Shown: positions 15,147 through 23,049 of the stretch, one piece after another | How positions within the stretch are numbered: position 1 is the stretch's first letter | Layout of the letters: each line of letters starts with the position of its first letter | NCBI RefSeq assembly: GCF_030766825.1 | Contig: NZ_JASFDV010000063.1 | Location: 1 to 43,117 of the forward strand | Length of the DNA stretch: 43,117 nt | DNA from: Nocardiopsis sp. CC223A | GTDB taxonomy: Bacteria; Actinomycetota; Actinomycetes; Streptosporangiales; Streptosporangiaceae | Direction: 5' to 3' | Translations under genes and position numbers: made by a program | The notes under the pieces: generated by a model | What the model saw: only the letters and a program-made list of their open reading frames with translations | The model's database searches: none | Told to the model about the DNA's origin: nothing

Positions 15147-16393
15147 CGGACCGCCTCCCCGGTGAGCAGGTCGGCCAGGACGTCGGCCAGTGCGAGGACC
15201 CCGGCGTGGCAGTCGTCCGGGCGCGCCCACTCGTGCGGGGAGTGCGACACCCCGGTGGGGTTGCGCACGTACAGCATCGCGGTGGGCACGTGCGCGGCCA
15301 GCACCCCGGCATCGTGCCCGGCACCGGTGGGCAGTACCGGCACCGCCGGGCCGTCCCCGGCGACCACCGCTCCGAGCCGGTCGCGCAGGCCCTCGGTGAA
15401 GGCCACCAGCGGGGTGCGGGACTCGGCGGTCACCGCCACCTGCACGCCGTGGTCGAGGGCGGTGCGCTCGGCGGCCCCGCGCACCCCGGCCACGACCGCC
15501 TCCAGTGCGGCGTCGTCGGCGGCCCGGGCGTCCAGCCAGGCGTTGACCAGCGACGGGATCGCGTTGGTGCCGTTGGGGGTGACCCGGGCCTTGGCGACGG
15601 TGGCGCGGGCACCGTGTGCGGCCGCCATCTCGCGGGCGGCGAGAATGGTGTGCGCGAACGGCAGCATCGGGTCGCTGCGGTCCGCCAACCGGGTGGTCCC
15701 CGCGTGGTCGGCCCGGCCGGTGAAGTCCAACCGCCACCGGCCGTGCGGCCAGATGGAGGAGCCCACCCCCACCGCGTGCGGGGTGTCCTCCAGTGCCCGG
15801 CCCTGCTCCACGTGCAGCTCCACGAACACGTCGAGCAGCCCCAGGGTCTCGGGGTCGGCGCCGGTGCCCGCCGGGTCCAGCCCGGCCCGTTCCATCGCCG
15901 CCGCCCAGGTCGTCCCGTCGGCGTCGGCCAGGCCCAGGGCCCGCTCCGGGGAGATCTCCCCGGTGCTCAGCCGGCTGCCCAGGCAGGGGACGCCGAACCG
16001 GCCGCCCTCCTCCTCGACGAACACCACCAGGGCCAGCGGCCGCGCCGGGCGCACCCCGCGCCGGCGCAGCTCGTCCACCGCCGCCAGCGCGCTCACCACC
16101 CCCAGCGGGCCGTCGAAGGCCCCGCCCGAGGGCACCGAGTCCAGGTGCGACCCGGTGGCGACGGCGCCCGGCCCCGGGGTGCCCCACCAGGCCCACAGGT
16201 TGCCGTTGCGGTCGGTCCGCACGTCCAACCCGCGGGCCTTCGCCTCCTGGACGAACCAGGCCCGGGCGTCGGTGTCGGCGCCCGCCCAGCTGAACCGGCG
16301 GTACCCGCCGTCCGGATCCCGGCCCACCGGGGCCAGATCCGCCCACATCCGATCGAACGCCCCCGCGTCGGGGGCGGTGCCGTGCTGCGCCAC
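15143..16393 (-). CDS. M20-family amidohydrolase (allantoate amidohydrolase-like) in the hut operon
   Basis: 416-aa zinc peptidase-like enzyme of the M20 allantoate amidohydrolase / N-carbamoyl-amino acid hydrolase group. Metal-site motifs are ATGSHLDSVPSGGAFDGPLG (79-98, H83 and D94), the VFVEEEGGRF acid pair (125-133), FVELHVEQG, and near the end TGAGHDAG and SHSPHEW. GTG 16393 is 7 bases past the hutU stop, with GAGG 5 nt upstream. It sits between hutU and hutF with an ATGA overlap to hutF. The operon has hutF but no recognisable HutG, so I infer it removes formate from N-formylglutamate (or acts on a related N-substituted glutamate). Database-style names would call it allantoate amidohydrolase, but no ureide genes are nearby. 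Confidence 0.85.
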   Translation of the reverse strand: MAQHGTAPDAGAFDRMWADLAPVGRDPDGGYRRFSWAGADTDARAWFVQEAKARGLDVRTDRNGNLWAWWGTPGPGAVATGSHLDSVPSGGAFDGPLGVVSALAAVDELRRRGVRPARPLALVVFVEEEGGRFGVPCLGSRLSTGEISPERALGLADADGTTWAAAMERAGLDPAGTGADPETLGLLDVFVELHVEQGRALEDTPHAVGVGSSIWPHGRWRLDFTGRADHAGTTRLADRSDPMLPFAHTILAAREMAAAHGARATVAKARVTPNGTNAIPSLVNAWLDARAADDAALEAVVAGVRGAAERTALDHGVQVAVTAESRTPLVAFTEGLRDRLGAVVAGDGPAVPVLPTGAGHDAGVLAAHVPTAMLYVRNPTGVSHSPHEWARPDDCHAGVLALADVLADLLTGEAVR

Positions 16394-16400
16394 CGGGCCT

Positions 16401-18059
16401 CTACTCCCCCTCGCGCATCGGAACGCGGATGCCGTGGACCCGGGCGACCCGCTCGGCCTCCTCGTAGCCGGCGTCCACGTGGCGGATGACGCCCATGGCC
16501 GGGTCGTTGGTGAGCACCCGCTCCAGCTTGGCGGCGGCCAGTTCGGTGCCGTCGGCGACACTGACCTGACCGGCGTGCAGGGACCGGCCCATGCCCACCC
16601 CGCCGCCGTGGTGGATGGACACCCAAGAGGCACCCGAGGCGGTGTTGACCAGGGCGTTCAGCAGCGGCCAGTCGGCGATGGCGTCCGACCCGTCCTTCAT
16701 GCCCTCGGTCTCCCGGTAGGGGGAGGCCACCGAGCCGGTGTCCAGGTGGTCGCGGCCGATCGCCAGCGGGGCGGAGATCTCCCCGGCCGCCACCAGCTCG
16801 TTGAACCGCTGCCCGGCGGCGGCCCGCTCACCCTGGCCCAGCCAGCAGATGCGGGCCGGGAGCCCCTGGAACGCCACCCGCTCGCCGGCCATGCGGATCC
16901 ACCGGCCCAGGTGCTCGTTGTCGGGGAACAGGTCCAGGATCGCGCGGTCGGTACGGGCGATGTCGGCGGGGTCGCCCGACAGCGCCGCCCACCGGAACGG
17001 GCCCTTGCCCTCGCAGAACAGCGGCCGGATGTAGGCGGGTACGAACCCGGGGAAGTCGAACGCCCGGGTGAACCCGCCCTGGCGGGCCTCGTCGCGGATG
17101 GAGTTGCCGTAGTCGAACACCTCCGCGCCGGCGTCCAGGAACCCGACCATCGCCTCCACGTGCGCGGCCATGGACTCGCGGGCCCGCACCGTGAACTCCT
17201 CGGGCTTGGCGGCGGCCAACCCCTTCCAGTCCTCGAACGCCACCCCGGCCGGCAGGTAGGCCAGCGGGTCGTGGGCGGAGGTCTGGTCGGTGACGATGTC
17301 GATGGGCGCCCCGCGCGAGAGCAGCTCCGGGAACACCTCGGCGGCGTTGCCCAGCACGCCGATGGACAGCGGGCGGCGCTGGTCGCGGGCCGCCGCCGCC
17401 AGCTCCAGGGCGTGGTCCAGGCCGTCGGCGCGCACGTCCAGGTAGCGGTGCTCGATGCGGCGGTCGATGCGGCTGGAGTCGCACTCCACCACGATCGCCA
17501 CACCGTCGTTCATGGTCACCGCGAGCGGCTGGGCGCCGCCCATGCCGCCCAGTCCGGCGGTCAGGGTGACGGTCCCCGCCAGGGTCCCGCCGAAGCGCTT
17601 GGCGGCGACCGCCGCGAACGTCTCGTAGGTGCCCTGGAGGATGCCCTGGGTGCCGATGTAGATCCACGAACCGGCGGTCATCTGCCCGTACATGGTCAGC
17701 CCCTGGGCCTCCAGGCGACGGAACTCGGGCCAGTTCGCCCAGTCGCCCACCAGGTTGGAGTTGGCGATGAGGACGCGGGGCGCCCACTCGTGGGTGCGCA
17801 TGATGCCGACCGGGCGGCCGGACTGCACCAGCAGGGTCTCGTCGCCCTCCAGGTCGCGCAGGGACGCGCTGATGCGGTCGAAACTGCGCCAGTCGCGGGC
17901 GGCCTTGCCGGTGCCGCCGTAGACCACCAGTTCCTCGGGGTGCTCGGCGACCTCGGGGTCGAGGTTGTTGTGGAACATGCGCAGGGCGGCCTCCTGCTGC
18001 CAGCCCTTGGCCGACAGGGTGGTGCCGCGGGCGGCGCGGACGGTGCGCGGAGTGCTCAT
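16401..18059 (-). CDS. hutU: Urocanate hydratase
   Basis: Second step of histidine degradation: NAD+-dependent hydration of urocanate to imidazolonepropionate. 552 aa, standard length. Clear family sequence throughout: QEAALRMFHNNLDPEVAE (22-39), VVYGGTGKAARDW, QMTAGSWIYIGTQGILQGTY, the NAD-binding GLGGMGGAQPLAVTMNDG (169-186), DQTSAHDP, FCEGKGPFRWAALSGDP, and the C-terminal SIHHGGGVGMG. ATG 18059 has GGAGG about 10 nt upstream; the long frame reaching 19664 is shadow of hutH. Separated from hutH by 23 bases and from the M20 gene by 7. Confidence 0.97.
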   Translation of the reverse strand: MSTPRTVRAARGTTLSAKGWQQEAALRMFHNNLDPEVAEHPEELVVYGGTGKAARDWRSFDRISASLRDLEGDETLLVQSGRPVGIMRTHEWAPRVLIANSNLVGDWANWPEFRRLEAQGLTMYGQMTAGSWIYIGTQGILQGTYETFAAVAAKRFGGTLAGTVTLTAGLGGMGGAQPLAVTMNDGVAIVVECDSSRIDRRIEHRYLDVRADGLDHALELAAAARDQRRPLSIGVLGNAAEVFPELLSRGAPIDIVTDQTSAHDPLAYLPAGVAFEDWKGLAAAKPEEFTVRARESMAAHVEAMVGFLDAGAEVFDYGNSIRDEARQGGFTRAFDFPGFVPAYIRPLFCEGKGPFRWAALSGDPADIARTDRAILDLFPDNEHLGRWIRMAGERVAFQGLPARICWLGQGERAAAGQRFNELVAAGEISAPLAIGRDHLDTGSVASPYRETEGMKDGSDAIADWPLLNALVNTASGASWVSIHHGGGVGMGRSLHAGQVSVADGTELAAAKLERVLTNDPAMGVIRHVDAGYEEAERVARVHGIRVPMREGE

Positions 18060-18082
18060 GGTGCGGTGTCCTCCAGGGGGTC

Positions 18083-19630
18083 TCAGTGCAGCGGGGTGAC
18101 GGACTCGGCGGCTTCGAGGACCGAGCCGTCGGTGATGAGTCCGGCGACCCGGGCGATCTCGGGCGCCAGGTAGCGGTCGGGGCCGGGGCCCGAGACGTGC
18201 TCGCGCACGGTGCGCACGACGGCACCGGTGGCCGGCCCCGGCTCCAGCGGCGAGCGCAGGTCCAGGGCGCGGGCGGCGGTCAGCAGCTCCACGGCCAGCA
18301 CGTTGGTCAGGCCGTCGACGGCACGGCGCAGCTTGCGGGCGGCCGACCAGCCCATGGACACGTGGTCCTCCTGCATCGCCGAACTCGGGATGGAGTCGAC
18401 GCTGGCGGGCACCGCCAGGCGCTTGAGCTCGGAGACGATGGCGGCCTGGGTGTACTGGGCGATCATGTGGCCGGAGTCGACGCCGGGGTCGTCGGCCAGG
18501 AACGCGGGCAGCCCGTGCGAGCGGGCCACGTCGAGCATGCGGTCGGTGCGGCGCTCGGCGATGGACGCCACGTCGGCGACGGCGATGGCCAGGAAGTCGA
18601 GCACGTACGCCACCGGGGCGCCGTGGAAGTTGCCGTTGGACTCCACCCGGCCGTCGTCCAGCACCACCGGGTTGTCGATGACGCTGTCCAGCTCCCGGCC
18701 GGCGACGGTGAGCGCGTGGGCCAGGGTGTCCCGGGCGGCGCCGGCCACCTGGGGGGCGCAGCGCAGCGAGTAGGCGTCCTGGACCCGGTTGCAGTCGGGG
18801 CCGCGGTGGGAGGCGACGATCGGGGAGTCGGCGAGCAGGGCGCGCAGGTTGGCGGCGGAGGCGGCCTGCCCGGGGTGGGGGCGCAGCCGCTGGAGGTCGG
18901 CGGCGAACACCCGGTCGGTGCCCAGCAGCGCCTCCACGCTCATCGCGGCGGTGATGTCGGCGACCTTGAGCAGCCGCTCCAGGTCCATGCAGGCCAGGGC
19001 CAGCATGCCGAGCATGCCGTCGGTGCCGTTGATGAGCGCCAGGCCCTCCTTGGCGCCCAGCTCCACCGGGGTGATCCCGGCCTCGTGCAGTGCGGTGAAC
19101 GCGGGCTTGAGCTCCCCGGCGGCGTCGCGCACCTCGCCCTCGCCCATCAGGGCCAGCGCGACGTGCGACAGCGGGGCCAGGTCGCCGGAGCAGCCCAGGC
19201 TGCCGTACTCGTGCACGACGGGGGTGATCCGGGCGTTGAGCAGGGCCACCAGGGTCTCCACGGTGGCGACCTCCACCCCGGTGTTGCCCGAGGCCAGGGT
19301 GCGCAGGCGCAGCAGCATCAGCGCGCGCACCACCTCGCGCTCCACCTCGGGGCCGGCGCCCGCGGCGTGCGAGCGGATGAGCGAGCGCTGCAACCGGGCC
19401 CGCAGGTCGGGGGCGATGTGGCGGGTGGCCAGCGCACCGAACCCGGTGCTGACCCCGTACGCGGGGACCTCCCCGCGGGCCAGGGTCTCGACCCGCTCGC
19501 GGCCGTGCCGGACGGCCTTGCGGGTCTCCTCGGTGAGGGTGATGCGGGCGCCGTGGCGTGCGACGGCCAGGATCTCGGCCGGGGTGAGCGGGGCGCCGCC
19601 GACGGTGACGGGAGCAACTGCTGTGGACAT
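18083..19630 (-). CDS. hutH: Histidine ammonia-lyase
   Basis: First step of the pathway: L-histidine to urocanate plus ammonia. 515 aa, matching the family. The catalytic MIO prosthetic group forms from an internal tripeptide; here it reads C147-S148-G149 within YGSLGCSGDLAPLSH, with Cys where many bacterial enzymes have Ala, a variant allowed by the family pattern. Other motifs are YGVSTGFGALA, NGTDGMLG, SNGNFHGAP, SSAMQEDHVSMG. ATG 19630 is chosen at the domain start; the in-frame ATG-like upstream codons to 19702 run through the promoter region. It heads the hut operon, with a candidate operator at 19681-19702. Confidence 0.97.
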   Translation of the reverse strand: MSTAVAPVTVGGAPLTPAEILAVARHGARITLTEETRKAVRHGRERVETLARGEVPAYGVSTGFGALATRHIAPDLRARLQRSLIRSHAAGAGPEVEREVVRALMLLRLRTLASGNTGVEVATVETLVALLNARITPVVHEYGSLGCSGDLAPLSHVALALMGEGEVRDAAGELKPAFTALHEAGITPVELGAKEGLALINGTDGMLGMLALACMDLERLLKVADITAAMSVEALLGTDRVFAADLQRLRPHPGQAASAANLRALLADSPIVASHRGPDCNRVQDAYSLRCAPQVAGAARDTLAHALTVAGRELDSVIDNPVVLDDGRVESNGNFHGAPVAYVLDFLAIAVADVASIAERRTDRMLDVARSHGLPAFLADDPGVDSGHMIAQYTQAAIVSELKRLAVPASVDSIPSSAMQEDHVSMGWSAARKLRRAVDGLTNVLAVELLTAARALDLRSPLEPGPATGAVVRTVREHVSGPGPDRYLAPEIARVAGLITDGSVLEAAESVTPLH

Positions 19631-19680
19631 GCCACCATTCGACACCCCGGGCCGCCCCGGCCACAGGCCCGACACGGTCA

Positions 19681-19702
19681 TTGTGTCCGAGATACCAGAC
19701 AA
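19681..19702. promoter_or_regulatory. Imperfect inverted repeat upstream of hutH
   Basis: A 22-base element with TTGTGTC and GACAA-type ends facing each other (TTGT...ACAA on each strand), 50 bases before hutH. It is a plausible binding site for the nearby IclR-family regulator. Symmetry is imperfect, so confidence is low. Confidence 0.3.
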
Positions 19703-19720
19703 CCGCCCCGCGTGGCCCGG

Positions 19721-20122
19721 TCAGCGGATCACTCTCACCTCGCAGCGCAGGCCCGGTGCCGCCGCGAGTCGGGCGTCTGCGGTGACCAGGGCACAGTCCA
19801 GAGCCTCGGCGACCGCTACGTAGGCGGCGTCATAGGCGCTGACGTTGTTGCGCAGCTCCCAGACGCGCTCGGCGATCGTCCCGACGACCTCGACGTAGCC
19901 GGTGGTCTGCATCCCGTACAGCTTGAGCGCGGCCTCCGCGTCGGCCAAGGGGACCTTGCGCCCCAGAACGAGCCCTCGCAGCGAGCTCAGGAACTCCACC
20001 GGCTGGTGGCTCGGCGCGTACCACTCCGGATCACTGCCGAGGACTCTCTGGGGGACCCCGGAACCGTGCCCGGACACCCCGAGGTAAAGGTCGACGAGGG
20101 CCGAGGTGTCGACAACGATCAC
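19721..20122 (-). CDS. vapC: VapC-like PIN-domain toxin
   Basis: 133-aa PIN-domain ribonuclease, the toxin of a type II toxin-antitoxin pair. VIVVDTSALVDLYLG (1-15) has the N-terminal active-site Asp (D5). The middle has the conserved acidic region near AEAALKLYG, and the C-terminal half has SAYDAAYVAVAEALDCALVTADARLA with the second and third acidic residues (Y-D-A-A and T-A-D). GTG 20122 overlaps the antitoxin stop (GTGA). Known PIN toxins of this class cleave tRNA or rRNA; the target here is unknown. It lies between hutH and the IclR gene and is not metabolically related to them. Confidence 0.9.
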   Translation of the reverse strand: MIVVDTSALVDLYLGVSGHGSGVPQRVLGSDPEWYAPSHQPVEFLSSLRGLVLGRKVPLADAEAALKLYGMQTTGYVEVVGTIAERVWELRNNVSAYDAAYVAVAEALDCALVTADARLAAAPGLRCEVRVIR

Positions 20123-20373
20123 GCCACTTCACTTCCGGACTCGGGAACGCCGTCCCCTCGGGCCTCACGCACCGCGGCGACGATCTCCTCCACGGTCAGT
20201 CCGGCTCCGGGCAACGGAGTCTGCTCGACGATCGCACGGTTGCGCGCGAAACGGGCCTCTTTCTCCAAAAGAGCGAGCAGGTACGCCTGAAGCGACTTGC
20301 CCGACCTCTTGGCCTCTGCGGCCAGCGCCTCTCTGACCTCGTCGGGGACGTCCTTGATCTGGATAGCGCTCAT
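20119..20373 (-). CDS. vapB: VapB-like antitoxin (ribbon-helix-helix)
   Basis: 84-aa antitoxin upstream of vapC. The N-terminus IQIKDVPDEVREALAAEAKR followed by GKSLQAYLLALLEKEA (residues 4-39) is an RHH/FitA-type DNA-binding fold. The acidic C-terminal part (about 58-84) would wrap the toxin. ATG 20373 is followed upstream by a long palindrome at 20385-20410, a likely operator for self-repression by the VapBC complex. Start and stop fit tight toxin-antitoxin organisation. Confidence 0.88.
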   Translation of the reverse strand: MSAIQIKDVPDEVREALAAEAKRSGKSLQAYLLALLEKEARFARNRAIVEQTPLPGAGLTVEEIVAAVREARGDGVPESGSEVA

Positions 20374-20384
20374 GAAGCCACCAT

Positions 20385-20410
20385 AACCTCAATTTAGCTA
20401 ATTTGAGGTT
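20385..20410. promoter_or_regulatory. 26-base near-perfect palindrome, VapBC operator candidate
   Basis: Arms AACCTCAA (20385-20392) and TTGAGGTT (20403-20410) flank a palindromic TTAGCTAA centre, with only one mismatched pair overall. It is AT-rich in an otherwise GC-rich genome and lies 11 bases before the vapB ATG, overlapping the expected promoter. Strongly suggests autoregulation. Confidence 0.75.
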
Positions 20411-20467
20411 CTTTTAGCGCCACTACGGCGCCGATATACATGCAGCGTTCCGTGGGAGAGTAGGGGT

Positions 20468-21226
20468 ATGAGCATCGTGCCGGCGGCGACCCGGGCCCTG
20501 CGGCTGCTCCGGTTCCTGGCGACGCGGTCGGGACCGGTGTCGGCGACGGCGATCGCCGCGGAGCTGGGCATCCCGCGGTCCAGCGTCTACCAGCTGCTGG
20601 AGGCGATGGCCGAGGAGGGGTTCGTGACCCACCTGCCGGAGGAGCGGCGGTGGGGGCTGGGCGTGGCCGCCTTCGAGATCGGCTCGGCCTACCTGCGCCA
20701 CGACGGCATGGAACGGCTGGCCCGGCCACTGCTGGCGCGCCTCACCGAGGCCACCGGCGCCACCTCGCACCTGGGGGTGCTGCACGGCGCCGACACGCTC
20801 TACCTGCTCAAGGAGCAGCCGCCGCACGCGCCGTCGCTGATCACCGGCGTGGGCGTGCGCCTGCCCGCGCACCTGACCGCGTCCGGGCGGGCCATGCTGG
20901 CACTGCTGCCGCGCGCCCAGGTACGCGCCCTGTACCCCGGGGCGGCGGCGTTCACCGACCGTACCGGGCGCGGTCCGGGCGACCCCGCCGAGCTGCGCCG
21001 GGTGCTGGCCGAGGAGGCTCGGCAGGGCTGGTCCATGGAGGACGGCCAGGTGACGGAGGGGTTCGTGTCGGTGGCCGCCGCGGCGCTGGACCACAACGGG
21101 CGCCCCGCGGCGGCGATCAGCCTGACCGTGCCCCGCGCCCGCCCGGTCACCCCGCAGGCGCTGGCCGGGAGGGTGCGCGACGCGGCGGCCGAGCTGACGC
21201 GCAGACTCGGCGGCCGCAGCGGCTAG
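20468..21226 (+). CDS. IclR-family transcriptional regulator
   Basis: 252 aa. Residues ~5-65 form the winged helix-turn-helix (AATRALRLLRFLATRSGPVS, then TAIAAELGIPRSSVYQLLEAM), and residues ~75-250 the IclR ligand-binding domain (LLARLTEATGATSHLGVLHG, RLPAHLTASGRAMLALLP, EDGQVTEGFVSVAAAALDHNG). ATG 20468 is preceded by GTAGGGG. Proximity to the hut operon makes it the likely histidine/urocanate-responsive regulator, but vapBC lies between, so this is inference. Its stop overlaps tail-to-tail with the next gene on the other strand (CTAG at 21223-21226). Confidence 0.92.
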   Translation: MSIVPAATRALRLLRFLATRSGPVSATAIAAELGIPRSSVYQLLEAMAEEGFVTHLPEERRWGLGVAAFEIGSAYLRHDGMERLARPLLARLTEATGATSHLGVLHGADTLYLLKEQPPHAPSLITGVGVRLPAHLTASGRAMLALLPRAQVRALYPGAAAFTDRTGRGPGDPAELRRVLAEEARQGWSMEDGQVTEGFVSVAAAALDHNGRPAAAISLTVPRARPVTPQALAGRVRDAAAELTRRLGGRSG

Positions 21227-21906
21227 CCCGCCTTGGGGCGCACCCGCTGGACGATCCCGGGGAAGGGCGCCGTGTTCTCGATCATGCGCAGGATCTTCTC
21301 CTTGAGGTCCTCGGGCACCTGAACGTAGAACTGGGTGGCCGCCTCCGGGTCCTCGTCCAGGCCCAGGGCGGCGGCGTCCTCGGCCCAGGAGGGCAGCTCG
21401 GGGTCGGTGCGGGGGGTGTCCAGCGCGAACTCGATGAAGTAGGTGGTCCGGTGGGCCACCACGGTCTCCTCGCGGATGCGCCGGATCTCCGGCCAGGCGA
21501 TGAAGGTGCCCTCGCCCGGGAACCACCACTTGCGTTCCTGGAGCACCGTGACTCCGTCGCTGTCGGCGCTGATCCCCTGCCGGGTGATCCGCTGGGGCAG
21601 TCCGCGCAGGACGAACACGTTGCTCACCGGGCCGATGAACATCATCGTCAGGGAGGCCGCGACCCACAGGGACACCGACCCGACCGTCGTCTCGTCGTTG
21701 AGCACGTGCAGGAACGTGGAGCCCAGGACCACGAGGAAACCGGCGGTCAGGGTGGCCGAGAAGTAGGCCACGGCGATCCACATCCGGGCGTTGGGCCCGC
21801 GCAGGCTGACGTACCTGCGCAGGTGGGAGACTCCGGCGGGCGGATGGGTCAGGTCCGATGGGACGCCCCGTGTCACTGGGACGTCCGAGGGGTCGGGGGA
21901 AGCCAT
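21223..21906 (-). CDS. Hypothetical membrane protein with two helices
   Basis: About 227 aa from ATG 21906. In-frame ATGs at 21951 and 21969 are alternatives; I prefer 21906 because of GGAGGGGGA upstream, although spacing is long. Two adjacent membrane helices (about 43-66 and 78-101) are followed by a cytosolic part with WFPGEGTFIAWPEIRRIREETVV, which resembles a PH-like (bPH) strand pattern. The C-terminus (PEDLKEKILRMIENTAPFPG) is helical. Family not recognised with certainty. Convergent with the IclR gene, sharing the four bases of both stops. Confidence 0.75.
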   Translation of the reverse strand: MASPDPSDVPVTRGVPSDLTHPPAGVSHLRRYVSLRGPNARMWIAVAYFSATLTAGFLVVLGSTFLHVLNDETTVGSVSLWVAASLTMMFIGPVSNVFVLRGLPQRITRQGISADSDGVTVLQERKWWFPGEGTFIAWPEIRRIREETVVAHRTTYFIEFALDTPRTDPELPSWAEDAAALGLDEDPEAATQFYVQVPEDLKEKILRMIENTAPFPGIVQRVRPKAG

Positions 21907-22052
21907 GGGTCCATTGTCCCCCTCCGCCACCGCGCTCGGTGCGTCCGACATGCCCGCTTCGGCCGCCATATGGGCGGTTCGACACCGAACGGTACGGAAC
22001 GATGCGGTGAAACCTCGGGTGGGGCGGGGGGCGGGCGGTTAGAGTCCGACCC

Positions 22053-22325
22053 ATGAATCCCAACACGAGACCGGGCGTGAGCGAGTACGACACCGAGTTG
22101 AGGGCCGGTGGCCGGGTCGTCTCCCTGGACGGAATGGTCTACCAGGGGCGCACCGTCCTGATGGAGGGCCCGGAGATGTTCGAGCCCCTGGAGCGCTGGG
22201 CCAAGGGGGTGGCCGAGGCACTGGGCGAGCCGGTGACCTGGCGGGCCACGGACCGCAAGGGGGAGCTGGCCGGACGCGGCACCGTCCAGCCGGGCCCGGC
22301 GGCTCAGAACCTGCGCGCGCTCTGA
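22053..22325 (+). CDS. Hypothetical 90-aa protein
   Basis: ATG 22053, no strong ribosome-binding site. Coding composition is plausible. The sequence looks like a small alpha/beta protein (SEYDTELRAGGRVVSLDGMVYQ, RTVLMEGPEMFEPLERWAKGVAEAL, PVTWRATDRKGELAGRGTV) without cysteines or membrane segments. I do not recognise it. Its 3' end overlaps the small zinc-ribbon gene on the opposite strand by 22 bases. Confidence 0.6.
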   Translation: MNPNTRPGVSEYDTELRAGGRVVSLDGMVYQGRTVLMEGPEMFEPLERWAKGVAEALGEPVTWRATDRKGELAGRGTVQPGPAAQNLRAL

Positions 22326-22405
22326 GCACCGCATTTGGCGCACTGGAACTTGCGGTCGTCGCCGAGAATCCAGTCGTGATCCCCGCCGGTAGGGCATGCG
22401 GACAT
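22304..22405 (-). CDS. Very small zinc-ribbon protein (33 aa)
   Basis: ATG 22405 is preceded by a near-ideal AAGGAG with 9-nt spacing. The 33 residues run SACPTGGDHDW...FQCAKCGAQ: Cys near the N-terminus plus a His, then a C-x2-C knuckle, consistent with one zinc. The Trp after His and the FQCAKCG ending look like a conserved actinobacterial mini-ribbon. It overlaps the convergent 90-aa gene by 22 bases. Role unknown; nucleic-acid or protein contact is only a guess. Confidence 0.6.
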   Translation of the reverse strand: MSACPTGGDHDWILGDDRKFQCAKCGAQSARRF

Positions 22406-22539
22406 GGGCACCAACTCCTTGGGAGGGGGCTGCGAGGGGTCTGCGCTGCTCACTGTACGTCCCACACACCACACCAGTCCCGAGAATGAGGAAATTCCCC
22501 CTTCGCTCGCCTTTGCCGTGACGTGCACGAACGCCGACA

Positions 22540-22565
22540 GGGCCCGTCGCGCAGGCGACGGGCCC
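22540..22565 (-). terminator. Terminator hairpin after rbpA
   Basis: Perfect 11-base arms (22540-22550 and 22555-22565) with a 4-base loop, 31 bases past the rbpA stop on minus. Confidence 0.8.
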
Positions 22566-22596
22566 CGGGCAGGTTCGAGGCGAGGGGGTTCGCGTT

Positions 22597-22968
22597 CTAG
22601 TTGCGGGCGGCGCGCATGTGGGCCTCCACCGCGGCGCGGTCGGCGCGCAGCTTGGCCAGTGCCTCATCGAGGATGAGCTTGCCCTCCTCGGCGCTGCGCC
22701 GCTCCTTCACGTACGCCAGATGGGTCTTGTAGGGCTCGGTGCGCGGCGGCGACGGGGGGTTCGCCTTGTCCTTTCCCGCGGGGAACCCGCAGCGGGGGCA
22801 GTCCCACTCGTCGGGAACGAGCGCCTCGCTGGCGAAACTGGGCACGACCTCGTGCAGGTTCGCGCAGTAGAACGGGACCCGGATGCGCGGGGCGGCCTCG
22901 CCGCGCTCCGCCTCGCCCATGGGACCGGCTCCGACCCGGCTGCCACGGATGGCACTGCCACTACCCAC
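22597..22968 (-). CDS. rbpA: RNA polymerase-binding protein RbpA
   Basis: 123-aa actinobacterial transcription factor that binds RNA polymerase and the principal sigma factor to stabilise open complexes. Recognised from AIRGSRVGAGPMGEAERGE (6-24), RIRVPFYCANLHE, WDCPRCGFPAG and PPRTEPYKTHLAYVKERR, the last being the basic linker and sigma-interaction domain. The C-x(n)-C..C pattern sits in the core. GTG 22968 has AAGGAG with 6-nt spacing. It lies 81 bases downstream of secG. Confidence 0.97.
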   Translation of the reverse strand: MGSGSAIRGSRVGAGPMGEAERGEAAPRIRVPFYCANLHEVVPSFASEALVPDEWDCPRCGFPAGKDKANPPSPPRTEPYKTHLAYVKERRSAEEGKLILDEALAKLRADRAAVEAHMRAARN

Positions 22969-23049
22969 GAAAAACTCCTTCGGCGAACACGCTCACCGGC
23001 AACTGTGGCGAGCTTGACTGTGGAGGGTGAGCACCCGCTGGGTCGCGGG

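Noticed and set aside
11251..18173. Very long open frames on the plus strand opposite the hut genes (11251-14664 and 13854-18173)
   Set aside because: High GC makes the antisense frames open. Their translations are Gly/Arg/His/Gln-rich, lack families and lie exactly over well-recognised hut genes.
19681..19690. Fifth copy of the GTCCGAGAG motif near hutH
   Set aside because: It reads TGTCCGAGAT, with the last base different, and belongs to a different inverted repeat.
21977..21990. SOS box at GTTCG-ACAC-CGAAC
   Set aside because: Half-sites are in the opposite order to the LexA consensus CGAAC-N4-GTTCG; it is only a small inverted repeat.
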